Of a DNA stretch of 30,369 bases, positions 1-8,868 are shown one piece after another. Source of the stretch: Spirochaeta sp. (GTDB lineage: Bacteria > Spirochaetota > Spirochaetia > Sphaerochaetales > Sphaerochaetaceae); the NCBI GenBank assembly GCA_020054965.1, contig JAIMZO010000002.1, forward strand, positions 1 to 30,369. Reading direction: 5' to 3'. The notes beneath the pieces are model-generated. The model made no database searches. It saw only the letters and a list, made by a program, of their open reading frames with translations, and was not told the origin of the DNA. Made by a program: the position numbers and the translations under genes. Numbering within the stretch: position 1 is the stretch's first letter; each line of letters starts with the position of its first letter.

Positions 1-1385
1 GGATCGGCAATGGGACGATCTTCATAGGGCATCTTGGAGAGATACTCGTTTCTGATCAAGAGAAGCAGGATCTCCTCATTGATTCCCCTCTCCTTGTACT
101 GCTCAGCAAACGCCCTGATGTTCTCATCTGTTGGTTCTGGGTTTTCCTTTACATATGAGGCCAGGGCATTCTCTGTCATCAGTGTTTCAAAAAGCGGAAT
201 TTCCTCATCGGTAAGTTCTACATCATCCACCAGGATATCGGGTTCAATACCTTTTTCATGGATATTCTCCTCATTGGGGGTGTAATAGTGAGCAGTAGTC
301 ACCTGTACAAACCCCTCCCCAAACTGGAAGACATCCTGCACGACTCCCTTTCCAAAGGTTTTTGTACCGATCAGGGTAGCACGATTGTTGTCCTTCATTG
401 CAGCTGCAAAAATCTCTGCTGAGGAAGCCGACCCTGCATTGGTGAGGATGACGATTGGGAGGTCCAGCGGAACTTCAGGATCCCCACTGGAGATGTACCG
501 CTGGTCCCGTTTTGTTCCCTTCTTTCCTTGGATGGTGACCAATGTCTTCCCTTCCTCCAGGAAGATGTTTGCCGCTTGCATGGCTCCATCCACAGCCCCT
601 CCTCCATTGTTACGCTCATCGATTATAAGGCCAACGATGTCCTCTTCCATAAGCTTCTGAACATGTTCAAGGAGTTGTTTCCCTGTCTGGGGAGTGAATT
701 CAGAAAGAATGATGTATCCAATATCACCTTCGAGGATGCCGCTATCAACGGTGGGAGTGGTGATCATCTCCCGCACAAGAGTCAGGTCAAAAGAGGTTCC
801 ACTCCTGTAGACGGTAATGGTGACCGTGGTATTGGGCTCACCGCGAAGAAGCATACTTGCTTCATAACTGGTTAACTCATCTACTGCTTCCCCCTCGATA
901 TGACTGATCAAATCTCCGGCACGTAAGCCCGCCCGCTGGGCAGGGGACCCTGGGAACGGAGAGACGATGGTGATCATGTAGGTGGATGGATCACTGGGAT
1001 CCTTGCTTTCAGGAGCTGGTTTGTTGAGGTAGGTTCCGATGCCCCCATACACACCTGATGTTTCTTCCTGGTACTCCTTCGCCTCGGTAGGCGGTACATA
1101 GAAAGAATAAGGATCATCGAGACTGGCGACCAGTGCCGTGGCAAGGTCATTGAACATTTTCTCTTTGTCGACTTCATTGATATAAATGGAATCCACGTAG
1201 CGGTACAACCGCTCCAAGGAGGCCATATCAAATGAGATTTGGTCTGCTCCTGATTCCTGGGAGGTATAGCCACCCGATAACGGAGAAGCAAGGACCTGCT
1301 CCACCGAGCCCCCTGCGAAGAGGGGAAGAATCATCAACAGTACTATGAAACTTAGGCTGAGCCTGCGGGTATATCTGCTTTTCAT
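1..1385 (-). CDS. ctpA: S41 C-terminal processing peptidase (CtpA-like), C-terminus cut by window edge
   Basis: This is an exported serine protease of the tail-specific/CTP family that trims C-termini of envelope proteins. The frame is open from the ATG at 1385 to the left edge (about 461 codons seen). The N-terminus has a basic stretch and a hydrophobic core (roughly residues 10-25), so it is exported or membrane-anchored. A PDZ domain follows at about residues 105-190. The S41 core then carries the SASSAE motif with the likely nucleophile Ser321, and the FGKG motif with the general-base Lys346, 25 residues later as in the family. The sequence after the catalytic core continues to the edge, so the stop is outside. 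It is divergent from lgt across 82 bp. No Shine-Dalgarno precedes the ATG; a TATATT box ends 6 nt before it. Family assignment is firm; the exact substrate is unknown. Confidence 0.93.
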   Translation of the reverse strand, partial: MKSRYTRRLSLSFIVLLMILPLFAGGSVEQVLASPLSGGYTSQESGADQISFDMASLERLYRYVDSIYINEVDKEKMFNDLATALVASLDDPYSFYVPPTEAKEYQEETSGVYGGIGTYLNKPAPESKDPSDPSTYMITIVSPFPGSPAQRAGLRAGDLISHIEGEAVDELTSYEASMLLRGEPNTTVTITVYRSGTSFDLTLVREMITTPTVDSGILEGDIGYIILSEFTPQTGKQLLEHVQKLMEEDIVGLIIDERNNGGGAVDGAMQAANIFLEEGKTLVTIQGKKGTKRDQRYISSGDPEVPLDLPIVILTNAGSASSAEIFAAAMKDNNRATLIGTKTFGKGVVQDVFQFGEGFVQVTTAHYYTPNEENIHEKGIEPDILVDDVELTDEEIPLFETLMTENALASYVKENPEPTDENIRAFAEQYKERGINEEILLLLIRNEYLSKMPYEDRPIAD

Positions 1386-1391
1386 ATACAG

Positions 1392-1397
1392 AATATA
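1392..1397 (-). promoter_or_regulatory. Possible -10 box of ctpA, immediately upstream of the ATG
   Basis: On the minus strand TATATT lies 6 nt before the ctpA ATG, and there is no Shine-Dalgarno in the gap. The hexamer 17 nt further upstream (TAGCCG) is a poor -35, so this is weaker than the other promoters in the window. If it is real, the transcript would begin at or beside the start codon. Confidence 0.35.
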
Positions 1398-1432
1398 CAG
1401 CATTCAAGGGAAATCGGCTAGGTTGTCGAGTA

Positions 1433-1461
1433 TTGACCACACCAGCGCGGCACATTACACT
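1433..1461 (+). promoter_or_regulatory. Sigma70-like promoter of lgt predicting a leaderless mRNA
   Basis: TTGACC (1433-1438), a 17-nt spacer and TACACT (1456-1461) form a good promoter. The -10 box ends 6 nt before the ATG at 1468, so the expected start of transcription is the start codon itself. No Shine-Dalgarno lies before the ATG, which fits a leaderless transcript. The reading is inferred from sequence only. Confidence 0.65.
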
Positions 1462-1467
1462 TGCCCC

Positions 1468-2427
1468 ATGACCTTATTCATCGAATTTCCCAATTGGATT
1501 TCGCCGGAAATCATACCCGGTCTGCCCTTCAGATGGTATGGTCTGATGTACGTGGTCGCTTTCAGTGTCGCCTACTTGATGATCCGTCTCCAGGCAAGAA
1601 AGGGTGAAATTGCAATCGATGCTGACCAAACACTGGATTTGGTGTTGTATTGTGTGATTGGCTTGATTCTGGGAGCGCGTTTGTTCAGTGTTCTCTTCTA
1701 CGATGGTTCCTTCTATTATTGGACGCACCCATGGATGATCTTCTGGCCTTTTAGGGGAGGGAAATTCATCGGACTTCCCGGCATGAGTTATCATGGCGGG
1801 TTGGTAGGGGCCGTTATCGGAGGCTGGTTGTACAGCAGGCGTTACAAGCTCTCCTTTTTTTCCATTGCCGATACGGTGGCCTATGCAGTTCCACTCGGTT
1901 ATACCTTTGGACGTTTGGGCAATTTTATCAACGGTGAACTCTTTGGAAGGGTCTCTACCAAACCTTGGGCAATGGTTTTCCCTGATGCTCCATCCTTTTC
2001 GACCAATTATGCATGGGTACGTGAGATAGCTGACCAGCTGGGTATAGCCTATGAAAGTGGGGCTATGGTAAACCTGCCCAGGCATCCCAGCCAGCTTTAT
2101 GAAGCCTTGTTTGAAGGTATAGTGCTTTTTCTGTTCCTCTGGTTTGTGATCAGGCCAAGAAGGGAGAAGCATCCTGCAGGGTTCGCTTTGGTGTGGTATA
2201 CCGCAGGATACGGGTTTGTTCGCTTTTTCATTGAATATTTCAGGGCTCCTGATGAGAACCTGGGGTATATCATTGCCCTTGGCAGGGAGTCGGACAATAT
2301 TGCCCTCTTGCAATCCTTTTTCAATTTTTCCATGGGCCAGCTCTTCTGCCTGGCCATGATTGTTTCAGCAGGTATCTTCGCCGTTTTCCTGAAACGACGA
2401 GAAGGAGTCAAGCATGTCAGTAATTAA
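1468..2427 (+). CDS. lgt: Prolipoprotein diacylglyceryl transferase
   Basis: Lgt transfers diacylglycerol from phosphatidylglycerol to the lipobox cysteine of prelipoproteins in the inner membrane. The 319-residue protein has about seven hydrophobic spans. It shows the family signatures: the YHGGLVGA stretch near residue 110, GRLGNFINGELFGR in the middle (with the essential arginine) and HPSQLYEA in the C-terminal half. A longer frame opens upstream at 1345, but its first 41 residues are not Lgt-like and overlap the ctpA start, so I take the ATG at 1468. The gene overlaps the aminopeptidase gene by 14 nt, so the two are co-transcribed. The length is slightly above the usual 270-300 residues. 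A lipoprotein that would need Lgt is encoded later in the window (23201-23929). Confidence 0.97.
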   Translation: MTLFIEFPNWISPEIIPGLPFRWYGLMYVVAFSVAYLMIRLQARKGEIAIDADQTLDLVLYCVIGLILGARLFSVLFYDGSFYYWTHPWMIFWPFRGGKFIGLPGMSYHGGLVGAVIGGWLYSRRYKLSFFSIADTVAYAVPLGYTFGRLGNFINGELFGRVSTKPWAMVFPDAPSFSTNYAWVREIADQLGIAYESGAMVNLPRHPSQLYEALFEGIVLFLFLWFVIRPRREKHPAGFALVWYTAGYGFVRFFIEYFRAPDENLGYIIALGRESDNIALLQSFFNFSMGQLFCLAMIVSAGIFAVFLKRREGVKHVSN

Positions 2428-4183
2428 CGAACGGGTTGAAAAACTCCGTTCCCTCATGAATAAGCATAACCTTGATGGGTGGATTATCAATGGGACCGAT
2501 CCACATCAAAGTGAATATGTGTGTGAGCGATGGAGGAGCCGCGCTTGGATAAGTGGCTTTACCGGAAGTGCAGGAATGGTCATCATTACCCGGAAGGATG
2601 CACTTCTTTGGGTCGATTCGCGCTACTTCATTCAAGCTCAACAGCAGATTGAGGGAACCTGTTTCCAGATGATGAAGATCGACACCCCTTCGTTCCCTGA
2701 CCCCAGTACTTATTTGAAGGAACATCTCCAGAAGGACAGTAAGATAGGAATTGATAAAGCCACGTTGACCATACAGGGTGAGCAAGATTTGCAAAGAGCC
2801 TTCGGTGGAGACTTGGTACTGGTTCCTTCAGATGATCTGTTGGATCTTATCTGGCAGGACAGAAGTGCGGTGCCTGCAAAGCCGGTGACATCTCTTCCTG
2901 ATGATATTGCCGGGTTCTCACGTAGTCAGAAGCTCGCCATGGTTCGATATGCCATGGTGCAGAAAGGTGCCTCCTATACAGTAATTTCTTCCTTGGATGA
3001 CATTGCCTGGATAACCAATCTCAGAGGAGATGATGTTCCCTATAGTCCTGTCTTCCTTGCTTATCTTGTAGTGGGGAAGACTGACGCTTGGCTGTTCACC
3101 AATCCAGGAAGGTTTACGGATGAACTCACCCAGGATGTAAGTGAAGATTTCACCATTCATCCTTATGAAGATGTGGTTCCTACACTTAGGAGTGTTTTGA
3201 AAGAGGATGATGTTCTCTACTGCAATCCTGAGAAGATCAATCTCCTTGTTGCAGAGACCTTCGGAGATTGTGAAACGATCACCGGTCTTGATTTCACCAC
3301 TGACTTGAAGGCTTGCAAGAATGATACCGAGATGGAAGGGATGCGCAAAGCACATCTGCTTGATGGGGTAGCCTTGGTCAATTTCCTCGCCCGTCTCGAT
3401 ACCAAGCATGGACGCTATACAGAAATTGCCATCTCTGACCTTCTTAAGGAACAGAGGTTGCGCAATCCTGATTGTATTGGAGAATCTTTCTCTCCCATCA
3501 GTGGATGGGCAGAACATGGGGCAATGTGCCACTACAGTGCAACAGAAGAGAGCAATTCGGTGGTTGAAGGAAGTGGGCTGCTCGTCCTCGACACTGGAGG
3601 GATGTATACCTTTGGAACGACCGATGTAACCCGGACGATTCTCTTCGGTGAACCCACTGAGGAGCAGATCAGGGATTATACGTTGGTGTTGAAAGGCAAT
3701 CTTGCCATAGCATCTGCACGTTTCCCCGAGGGAACCTGCGGCTATCAGTTGGATGTCCTGGCAAGGCAGTTCCTTTGGCAGCAGGGATTGAGTTACTTCC
3801 ATGGTACCGGCCACGGTATCGGCTTCCGTCTCAATGTCCATGAGGGACCTCATTCGATCAGTCCGAAACCTCTCTCTGTCCCTCTGAAAAAAGGTATGGT
3901 GGTCAGTGATGAACCAGGCCTCTACAAAGAGGGTCGGCATGGAATTCGAATTGAGAACATTGTAGCGGTCAGGGAGGATGTGAAAACAGAATTTGGCCAA
4001 TTCCTGAGCTTTGAGGTCTTGACCATTTGTCCGTTTGAACGCAGATTGATAGACAAGAACCTGCTTTCAGCCCAAGAGATAGCTATGGTGGATGCATATC
4101 ATCGCTGGGTGTATGAAGAGCTGAAACATCTGGTGGATACCACTGCGTTGGAATATCTAAAGGGTGCAACAAAGCCCCTCTAG
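2414..4183 (+). CDS. pepP: Xaa-Pro aminopeptidase, long M24B form
   Basis: This metalloprotease removes an N-terminal residue next to proline from peptides, presumably in the cytoplasm since no signal peptide is visible. The 589 residues match the long form of the family: two creatinase-type N-terminal domains (roughly 1-300), the pita-bread catalytic domain (about 310-525) and a short C-terminal M24 tail. All five metal ligands can be placed: Asp393 (LDTGG), Asp404 (TTDVTRT), His467 (HGTGHGIG), Glu500 (SDEPGLY) and Glu514 (RIENIV). The start ATG lies inside the lgt tail behind a GGAG Shine-Dalgarno, which supports translation from a shared mRNA. gpmI follows 38 nt later. The symbol is by family; short E. 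coli PepP is only 440 residues. Confidence 0.95.
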   Translation: MSVINERVEKLRSLMNKHNLDGWIINGTDPHQSEYVCERWRSRAWISGFTGSAGMVIITRKDALLWVDSRYFIQAQQQIEGTCFQMMKIDTPSFPDPSTYLKEHLQKDSKIGIDKATLTIQGEQDLQRAFGGDLVLVPSDDLLDLIWQDRSAVPAKPVTSLPDDIAGFSRSQKLAMVRYAMVQKGASYTVISSLDDIAWITNLRGDDVPYSPVFLAYLVVGKTDAWLFTNPGRFTDELTQDVSEDFTIHPYEDVVPTLRSVLKEDDVLYCNPEKINLLVAETFGDCETITGLDFTTDLKACKNDTEMEGMRKAHLLDGVALVNFLARLDTKHGRYTEIAISDLLKEQRLRNPDCIGESFSPISGWAEHGAMCHYSATEESNSVVEGSGLLVLDTGGMYTFGTTDVTRTILFGEPTEEQIRDYTLVLKGNLAIASARFPEGTCGYQLDVLARQFLWQQGLSYFHGTGHGIGFRLNVHEGPHSISPKPLSVPLKKGMVVSDEPGLYKEGRHGIRIENIVAVREDVKTEFGQFLSFEVLTICPFERRLIDKNLLSAQEIAMVDAYHRWVYEELKHLVDTTALEYLKGATKPL

Positions 4184-4221
4184 GTTTGGTTTGAGATGGA
4201 AATTACAAGGAGTTATACATA

Positions 4222-5868
4222 ATGGTTGATGCATTGAAAAAAATGGGAAAGATTTCCCGCAAAGGTCCAGTAGTCTTGGTCATCATGGATGGCGTAGGCT
4301 TTGGGAAATACAAGGAAGGCGATGCAGTTGCCTCTGCATTGACTGGAACGCTGAACAAGCTGTACAAGACAAATCCCTGGACCAAGCTCAAGGCCCATGG
4401 TACTGCTGTCGGCCTCCCCTCAGATGATGATATGGGTAACAGTGAGGTAGGCCACAACGCAATGGGTTGTGGAAGGGTTTTCGCCCAGGGTGCAAAACTG
4501 GTCAATGCTTCCATATCGACAGGTGCCATGTATGAGGGCCTTACATGGAAGAAGCTGATCAATAATGCAAAAGAGAAGCAATCCACTCTCCATTTCATCG
4601 GGTTGCTGAGTGATGGGAATGTGCACTCCCACATCGACAACCTCAAGGCAATGATCCTCCAGGCAAAAAAGGAAGGTGTATCCAAGGTGCGTGTGCATGC
4701 ACTACTCGATGGAAGAGATGTCGGTGAACGTAGTGCCCTCGATTACTTCGATCCTTTTGAAGAGTTCCTTGCAGGCATCAATGAGGAAGGTTTTGATGCA
4801 AGGATTGCCAGTGGTGGAGGAAGAATGGTTATCACCATGGACCGATACAATGCCAACTGGAATATGGTCAAGAAAGGTTGGGAAACCCATGTACTGGGTG
4901 AAGGACGAATGTTTGACAGTGCTCATGAGGCTATTACTGTACTCCGTGAAGAGACAAAGGCAATCGACCAGGACCTGCCTCCCTTTGTTATTGCAAAGGA
5001 CGGCAAGCCGGTGGGAACCATCGAGGATGGGGACAGCGTCATTCTCTTCAACTTCCGTGGAGACCGTGCTCTTGAGATTACCAAGGCATTCGAGGCTGAG
5101 GAGCTCACCGAATTTGACCGCAAGCGTCATCCTAAAGTCGAGTATGCAGGGATGATGGAATATGATGGGGACTTGCATGTCCCTGCCCAGTTCCTGGTGA
5201 CCCCCCCGGCAATAGACAAGACTCTTGCCGAGTATCTCTGTGCCTCAAAGGTGAAGCAGTTTTCCATCAGTGAGACCCAGAAGTTCGGGCATATAACCTA
5301 CTTCTTCAATGGGAACAAGAGTGGCAAATTCGATGATTCCCTTGAAGAGTATGTAGAAATCCTGAGTGATATCGTTCCCTTCGAGGAACGGCCCTGGATG
5401 AAGTGTGCTGAGATTGCTGACCGTGTCATCGATGAGGTTGAAAGCGGTAAGTGGGACTTCATCAAACTGAACTTCCCCAATGGCGACATGGTTGGCCATA
5501 CCGGTAACTATCAGGCTGTTGTCTGCTCGATGGAAGGTCTTGACCTGCAGATTGGCCGGATTTACAAGTCGGTCATGGAAGCAGGTGGCGTGATGGTGAT
5601 CACAGCAGACCATGGAAATGCTGATGACATGTTTGAGCATGCCAAGGATGGCAGTGTGAAGTACAAGGAGAATGGTGACCCTCAGCCCAAGACCAGTCAC
5701 TCACTCAATCCTGTTCCATGCATCATCTGTGACAGCAACTATCAGGGAGAATATGAGACAGAGCTCAAGAGTGGGCTTGGGATCAGCAGTATTGCAGCGA
5801 CCTGTATGAATCTGCTCGACTTTGAGGCCCCAAGTGAGTATGATCCAAGTATTATCACTGTGAAATAA
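4222..5868 (+). CDS. gpmI: Cofactor-independent phosphoglycerate mutase
   Basis: GpmI interconverts 3- and 2-phosphoglycerate in glycolysis and gluconeogenesis, using two manganese ions and a phosphoserine intermediate. The alkaline-phosphatase-type core is clear: Asp23 in IMDGVGFG, the phosphorylated Ser74 in GNSEVGH, and the metal-binding ADHGNADD near residues 462-469. The inserted phosphotransferase domain includes HALLDGRDV and ASGGGRMVITMDRY. At 548 residues it is somewhat longer than the common 510-residue form. The ATG has an AAGGAG Shine-Dalgarno 9 nt upstream (4209-4214). It is the last gene before the strong terminator at 5890-5918 and may be read together with lgt and pepP. Confidence 0.97.
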   Translation: MVDALKKMGKISRKGPVVLVIMDGVGFGKYKEGDAVASALTGTLNKLYKTNPWTKLKAHGTAVGLPSDDDMGNSEVGHNAMGCGRVFAQGAKLVNASISTGAMYEGLTWKKLINNAKEKQSTLHFIGLLSDGNVHSHIDNLKAMILQAKKEGVSKVRVHALLDGRDVGERSALDYFDPFEEFLAGINEEGFDARIASGGGRMVITMDRYNANWNMVKKGWETHVLGEGRMFDSAHEAITVLREETKAIDQDLPPFVIAKDGKPVGTIEDGDSVILFNFRGDRALEITKAFEAEELTEFDRKRHPKVEYAGMMEYDGDLHVPAQFLVTPPAIDKTLAEYLCASKVKQFSISETQKFGHITYFFNGNKSGKFDDSLEEYVEILSDIVPFEERPWMKCAEIADRVIDEVESGKWDFIKLNFPNGDMVGHTGNYQAVVCSMEGLDLQIGRIYKSVMEAGGVMVITADHGNADDMFEHAKDGSVKYKENGDPQPKTSHSLNPVPCIICDSNYQGEYETELKSGLGISSIAATCMNLLDFEAPSEYDPSIITVK

Positions 5869-5889
5869 GTATTTCTTTGGTATCATGAA

Positions 5890-5918
5890 ACAGGGCCCTC
5901 GGGCCCTGTTGTGCTTTT
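5890..5918 (+). terminator. Rho-independent terminator after gpmI
   Basis: A 9-bp GC-rich stem (ACAGGGCCC pairing with GGGCCCTGT, tiny loop) sits 21 nt after the gpmI stop and is followed by a T-rich tail ending in TTTT. It closes the lgt-pepP-gpmI unit. The Shine-Dalgarno of the next gene begins right after it. Confidence 0.88.
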
Positions 5919-5932
5919 AAAGGGAGGAAACA

Positions 5933-6787
5933 ATGGAATATAAGGCATTTGGAAAAACCGGACATACCTCAAGCAGGGTACTCTTTGGAGCTGCTGCTTT
6001 TTGGGATGTAAGCCAAAGGGAAGCTGATAAGACGTTGGGTCTTTTGCTCGATAATGGGATCAACCATATCGATACCGCTAGGAGCTACGGAGATGCTGAG
6101 TTACGCATTGGTCCCTGGATGAAAGAACATCGTTCATCTTTTTTCCTGGCTTCAAAAACCAATAAACGTACCAAGGAAGAGGCTCTGGTGGAGTTGCAGG
6201 AGACCCTCACCCGTCTCCAGACCGATTATCTTGATTTGTGGCAACTTCACTATCTTGTGGAACCGGATGAGTGGAAGACCACGATGAGCGAGGGGGGAGC
6301 CTTGGAGGCTGCCATTGAAGCGAAAGAACAGGGATTGGTCCGTTTCATTGGCGTAACAGGGCATGGGGTTGAAGCCCCTTCAGCACATCTGAGAAGTCTG
6401 GAAGTCTATGATTTCGATTCAGTCCTCCTTCCTTACAACTATACCATGATGCAGAATTCGCTCTACAGGGAACAAACCCAGAAGCTTTTTGAGGTATGCA
6501 AGGAGAGGGATATTGCAGTGCAGACCATCAAGAGCCTTGCACGGGGAGAGCTTGGGGACAAGGAGAAGATGTATGCCACTTGGTATGATCCTCTTACCGA
6601 TGAGGATTCCATCCAGAGGGCAGTTCATTGGGTTCTTTCCAATGAGCAGGTGTTCCTCAATAGTACTGGAGATATTCGCATCTTGCCGCATATCCTCAAG
6701 GCAGCACAGGAGGCAATCAGGAAGCCAAGTGATGAAGAGATGGAAACTTTGGTGAAGAAAGAGATGATAACACCGCTATTTAGCTAA
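5933..6787 (+). CDS. Aldo/keto reductase family oxidoreductase
   Basis: This is an NAD(P)H-dependent oxidoreductase of the AKR superfamily, a TIM barrel that reduces carbonyls; the substrate cannot be told. The catalytic tetrad is complete: Asp47 and Tyr52 (HIDTARSYG), Lys75 (FLASKTN) and His106 (LWQLHY). At 284 residues it is shorter than the usual 310-340, and it resembles the group that works on small ketones or aldehydes. The ATG has a good GGGAGG Shine-Dalgarno. It stands alone between the gpmI terminator and a convergent minus-strand gene whose stop lies only 2 nt away. I see no promoter outside the terminator region, so it may depend on leakage or on a promoter I do not recognise. Confidence 0.9.
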   Translation: MEYKAFGKTGHTSSRVLFGAAAFWDVSQREADKTLGLLLDNGINHIDTARSYGDAELRIGPWMKEHRSSFFLASKTNKRTKEEALVELQETLTRLQTDYLDLWQLHYLVEPDEWKTTMSEGGALEAAIEAKEQGLVRFIGVTGHGVEAPSAHLRSLEVYDFDSVLLPYNYTMMQNSLYREQTQKLFEVCKERDIAVQTIKSLARGELGDKEKMYATWYDPLTDEDSIQRAVHWVLSNEQVFLNSTGDIRILPHILKAAQEAIRKPSDEEMETLVKKEMITPLFS

Positions 6788-6789
6788 AT

Positions 6790-7563
6790 CTATGTCCAGA
6801 TGTGGTACGTCCTGGTAACCATGATCAGGGTACTTGTCCCTGCAACGTAGAGCGCCAGGCCAAGGAAGTTGAACAAGGTGTTCTGGCTGATGGTTACCAT
6901 GGCGTTTCCCACGATCATCAAGATGAATGACAGACAGCGTGAAAAATTCTGTCTGCTGAAGTGCTCTTCAAACATGATAATCAGAAAGGTTGCCACTGCC
7001 AGTACATTGATCAGAATACAGATACCCAAGAAGAGCCTGTTGGTGACTTTTGCTTCCCATAGATAGGAAGGGCTGTTGACCGATACCGGAACAAGAATGG
7101 AGAGCATCAAGGCACTGGCAGCACCGAAGAAGGAGTACTGCCAAAGTTTTACTGGGTTGATGGTCTGTTGGAAAATGCCGGAAGCAAGAAAGAGAAATGA
7201 TGAGAACAGCAGGGAGAAATGGTAGATAATTGAGATGGCCATTGGGCTGATGATGAAAATCTGCGTGAGCGCCTGATATGCAGGGAGAATTTTCACATTC
7301 CCCAAGCTGATCGTAAGAAGCAACAGGGGGAGTACCCGTGCCTCAGCCCCAATGTTGGCCCTATAGAAAAAACAGAGCAACAGTGCTGCAATCAAGGCAA
7401 CCCAGAGATGGAGCAAGGAAGGAAGAAGGTGGGATTGGGCTGTGGACCAAACGCCCTGTTGTTGCTGCAACGAGCTCACCATTGCATGGATAATCGTAAT
7501 GGAGAGCATCAGGGTAATGACCGATTGGATTCCCAGAAATACGAAGCGCAAATTCTTTCCCAT
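6790..7563 (-). CDS. Hypothetical integral membrane protein, about seven spans
   Basis: I do not recognise this 257-residue protein. It is almost entirely hydrophobic, with about seven or eight predicted helices (roughly residues 8-30, 45-66, 75-95, 97-130, 142-163, 178-200 and 210-250) joined by short loops. It has no obvious soluble domain or catalytic motif. The ATG lies 6 nt after the stop of the SDF-type transporter gene with no clear Shine-Dalgarno, so its translation is probably coupled to that gene. This suggests it is an accessory subunit or shares a role with the transporter. It resembles the 7TM sensor halves of some spirochaete regulators in topology only; no DNA-binding domain follows. 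It ends 2 nt from the convergent aldo/keto reductase. Confidence 0.8.
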   Translation of the reverse strand: MGKNLRFVFLGIQSVITLMLSITIIHAMVSSLQQQQGVWSTAQSHLLPSLLHLWVALIAALLLCFFYRANIGAEARVLPLLLLTISLGNVKILPAYQALTQIFIISPMAISIIYHFSLLFSSFLFLASGIFQQTINPVKLWQYSFFGAASALMLSILVPVSVNSPSYLWEAKVTNRLFLGICILINVLAVATFLIIMFEEHFSRQNFSRCLSFILMIVGNAMVTISQNTLFNFLGLALYVAGTSTLIMVTRTYHIWT

Positions 7564-7569
7564 GGCGTC

Positions 7570-8817
7570 TTACTGGATGTCCCGGTAGGCACTTTCAAGC
7601 AGTACCCCCATCCGGTGGCAGGTATACGTAGCTCCAAAAGCAGCAATGTAGGAATCAATGAGAATTCCCAGACCATTAAGTATCGGCATAAGGGCTACCA
7701 AGGTCATTTCAGCACCATAAAGATCAATCTTCAGGAATTGCAGGGCTATGATGGAGATGAAGAAAACCTCATAACCAAGATACAGGGGACTGGCAAAGGA
7801 GAACATTGCACTGGTAAGTGCAACGATGAGAATGACCTTGTCGGTAGGCATTGTTGCCGTTGCGGCATACAACAGGCTGAGAATGCTCAAGGTCGCAATC
7901 ATAGCCGACCCTCCCCTCCCGATAAGCGTGTAGAGTGGGAAGGCGGTAGCACTAACCCGTTTTTGACATCCAAGATTATGTCTGGAGAGTGGAATGCTGA
8001 TAGGGGTGGAGAAAAAGATACTTCCACTGAAGAGCGCTGCTAATGCTGGAGCCAGCATTCGGTAGAGAACCTGATATGGATTTACCTTGAATCGGGTGGC
8101 AATGGCAAACAGCAAGGGCAGTATCAAGACAAGTACGGCAAACGTGGAACCAAGCAACATCAGCAGGAATCTTCCGGCAACAAAGATGGTTCCTTCCTGT
8201 TGCAGGTGGCTGAACCAGTAGGAAGCAGCAAAGAAGACAAAGAGATGGCCTAGGATGGCAAACGACCGGGTCAGGCGGAACATCGTCTCACTCAAGGAGT
8301 TCATCGTTACATAGGCCGGTCGGATTACCTCAACATTCGGCTTCAGGAAGTATCCAAAAACCAAGGCAATGATAATTACTGGAAGCAGGAAACTTTCAGC
8401 ACTTGCCAATGTGTAGAATGGATTGATCGGGAGCAATGATTCAAAGAGTGTGGACAAGGATTGCGGCGCAAGGACTGAAAGGGACGTTGCATCAGACCCT
8501 GCGCTGCTGCTTGCTGGGAAGTAGGTGGGGAATACCCTGAACACTGCAGCTCCAGAAATGGGGAGCAACAATGTGGAGAATAGACTCCAGAGGATGGTCG
8601 TCCGACTGAAGACAAATCCTTTACTATCCTTTCTCAGGGAAGCAATACCCGAAGAAAATCCAAAGAATACCAAGGGAATCAAGACGAAACCACCCAATTG
8701 TACCAACAGGGCAGTGATGGTGTACATCAGCTGCTGGAAAACAGTCGAATCCCCGAATAATAGGGTTGTAGCCAGCGCCAAGGCTGTTGCAGCTAGATAA
8801 CTAATCCACGTCTTCAT
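7570..8817 (-). CDS. Divergent SDF-family (dicarboxylate/amino acid:cation symporter-like) transporter
   Basis: The 415-residue membrane protein has the arrangement of the sodium:dicarboxylate symporter family (PF00375). It has an early VLIPLVF...SGIASL helix, a serine-rich hairpin region, and C-terminal helices including FPLYTLIGRGGSAM and NGLGILIDSY. Family members import glutamate, aspartate, C4-dicarboxylates or serine with Na+ or H+. The NMDGT motif that binds cation in the classic members is not present as such; GRGGSA stands at about its place. Substrate and coupling ion are therefore uncertain. The ATG at 8817 is chosen over a TTG three codons upstream, which overlaps the -10 box. The gene lies 51 nt after the GH13 gene and 6 nt before the membrane protein gene. 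Confidence 0.8.
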   Translation of the reverse strand: MKTWISYLAATALALATTLLFGDSTVFQQLMYTITALLVQLGGFVLIPLVFFGFSSGIASLRKDSKGFVFSRTTILWSLFSTLLLPISGAAVFRVFPTYFPASSSAGSDATSLSVLAPQSLSTLFESLLPINPFYTLASAESFLLPVIIIALVFGYFLKPNVEVIRPAYVTMNSLSETMFRLTRSFAILGHLFVFFAASYWFSHLQQEGTIFVAGRFLLMLLGSTFAVLVLILPLLFAIATRFKVNPYQVLYRMLAPALAALFSGSIFFSTPISIPLSRHNLGCQKRVSATAFPLYTLIGRGGSAMIATLSILSLLYAATATMPTDKVILIVALTSAMFSFASPLYLGYEVFFISIIALQFLKIDLYGAEMTLVALMPILNGLGILIDSYIAAFGATYTCHRMGVLLESAYRDIQ

Positions 8818-8825
8818 AGTATCCA

Positions 8826-8854
8826 AGAGTATCTTAACAACTCTGGCAAGTCAA
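8826..8854 (-). promoter_or_regulatory. Sigma70-like promoter of the SDF transporter gene
   Basis: On the minus strand TTGACT (8849-8854), a 17-nt spacer and TACTCT (8826-8831) form a promoter ending 8 nt before the ATG at 8817. Transcription would begin 1-2 nt before the start codon. No Shine-Dalgarno precedes the ATG. It allows the transporter and membrane protein to be expressed apart from pth and the GH13 gene. Confidence 0.62.
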
Positions 8855-8868
8855 TCAAACCGTAGGGA

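Noticed and set aside
1474..2313. Minus-strand open frame of 279 codons opposite lgt
   Set aside because: The plus-strand product is clearly Lgt; the antisense product resembles no family.
2918..4000. Long minus-strand open frame (360 codons) opposite the aminopeptidase gene
   Set aside because: It is antisense to a gene with all five metal ligands, has no recognisable motif or ribosome site, and its composition is that of a complementary-strand shadow.
4191..4220. TTGAGA-N17-TATACA pair just before gpmI
   Set aside because: The -10 box ends only 2 nt before the ATG and the site contains a good Shine-Dalgarno (AAGGAG), so a transcript from here would lack the start codon. It is probably a chance match.
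6777..6788. ATTTAGCTAAAT palindrome at the end of the aldo/keto reductase gene as a terminator
   Set aside because: It is AT-rich with no loop and no T tract, and too weak to terminate.
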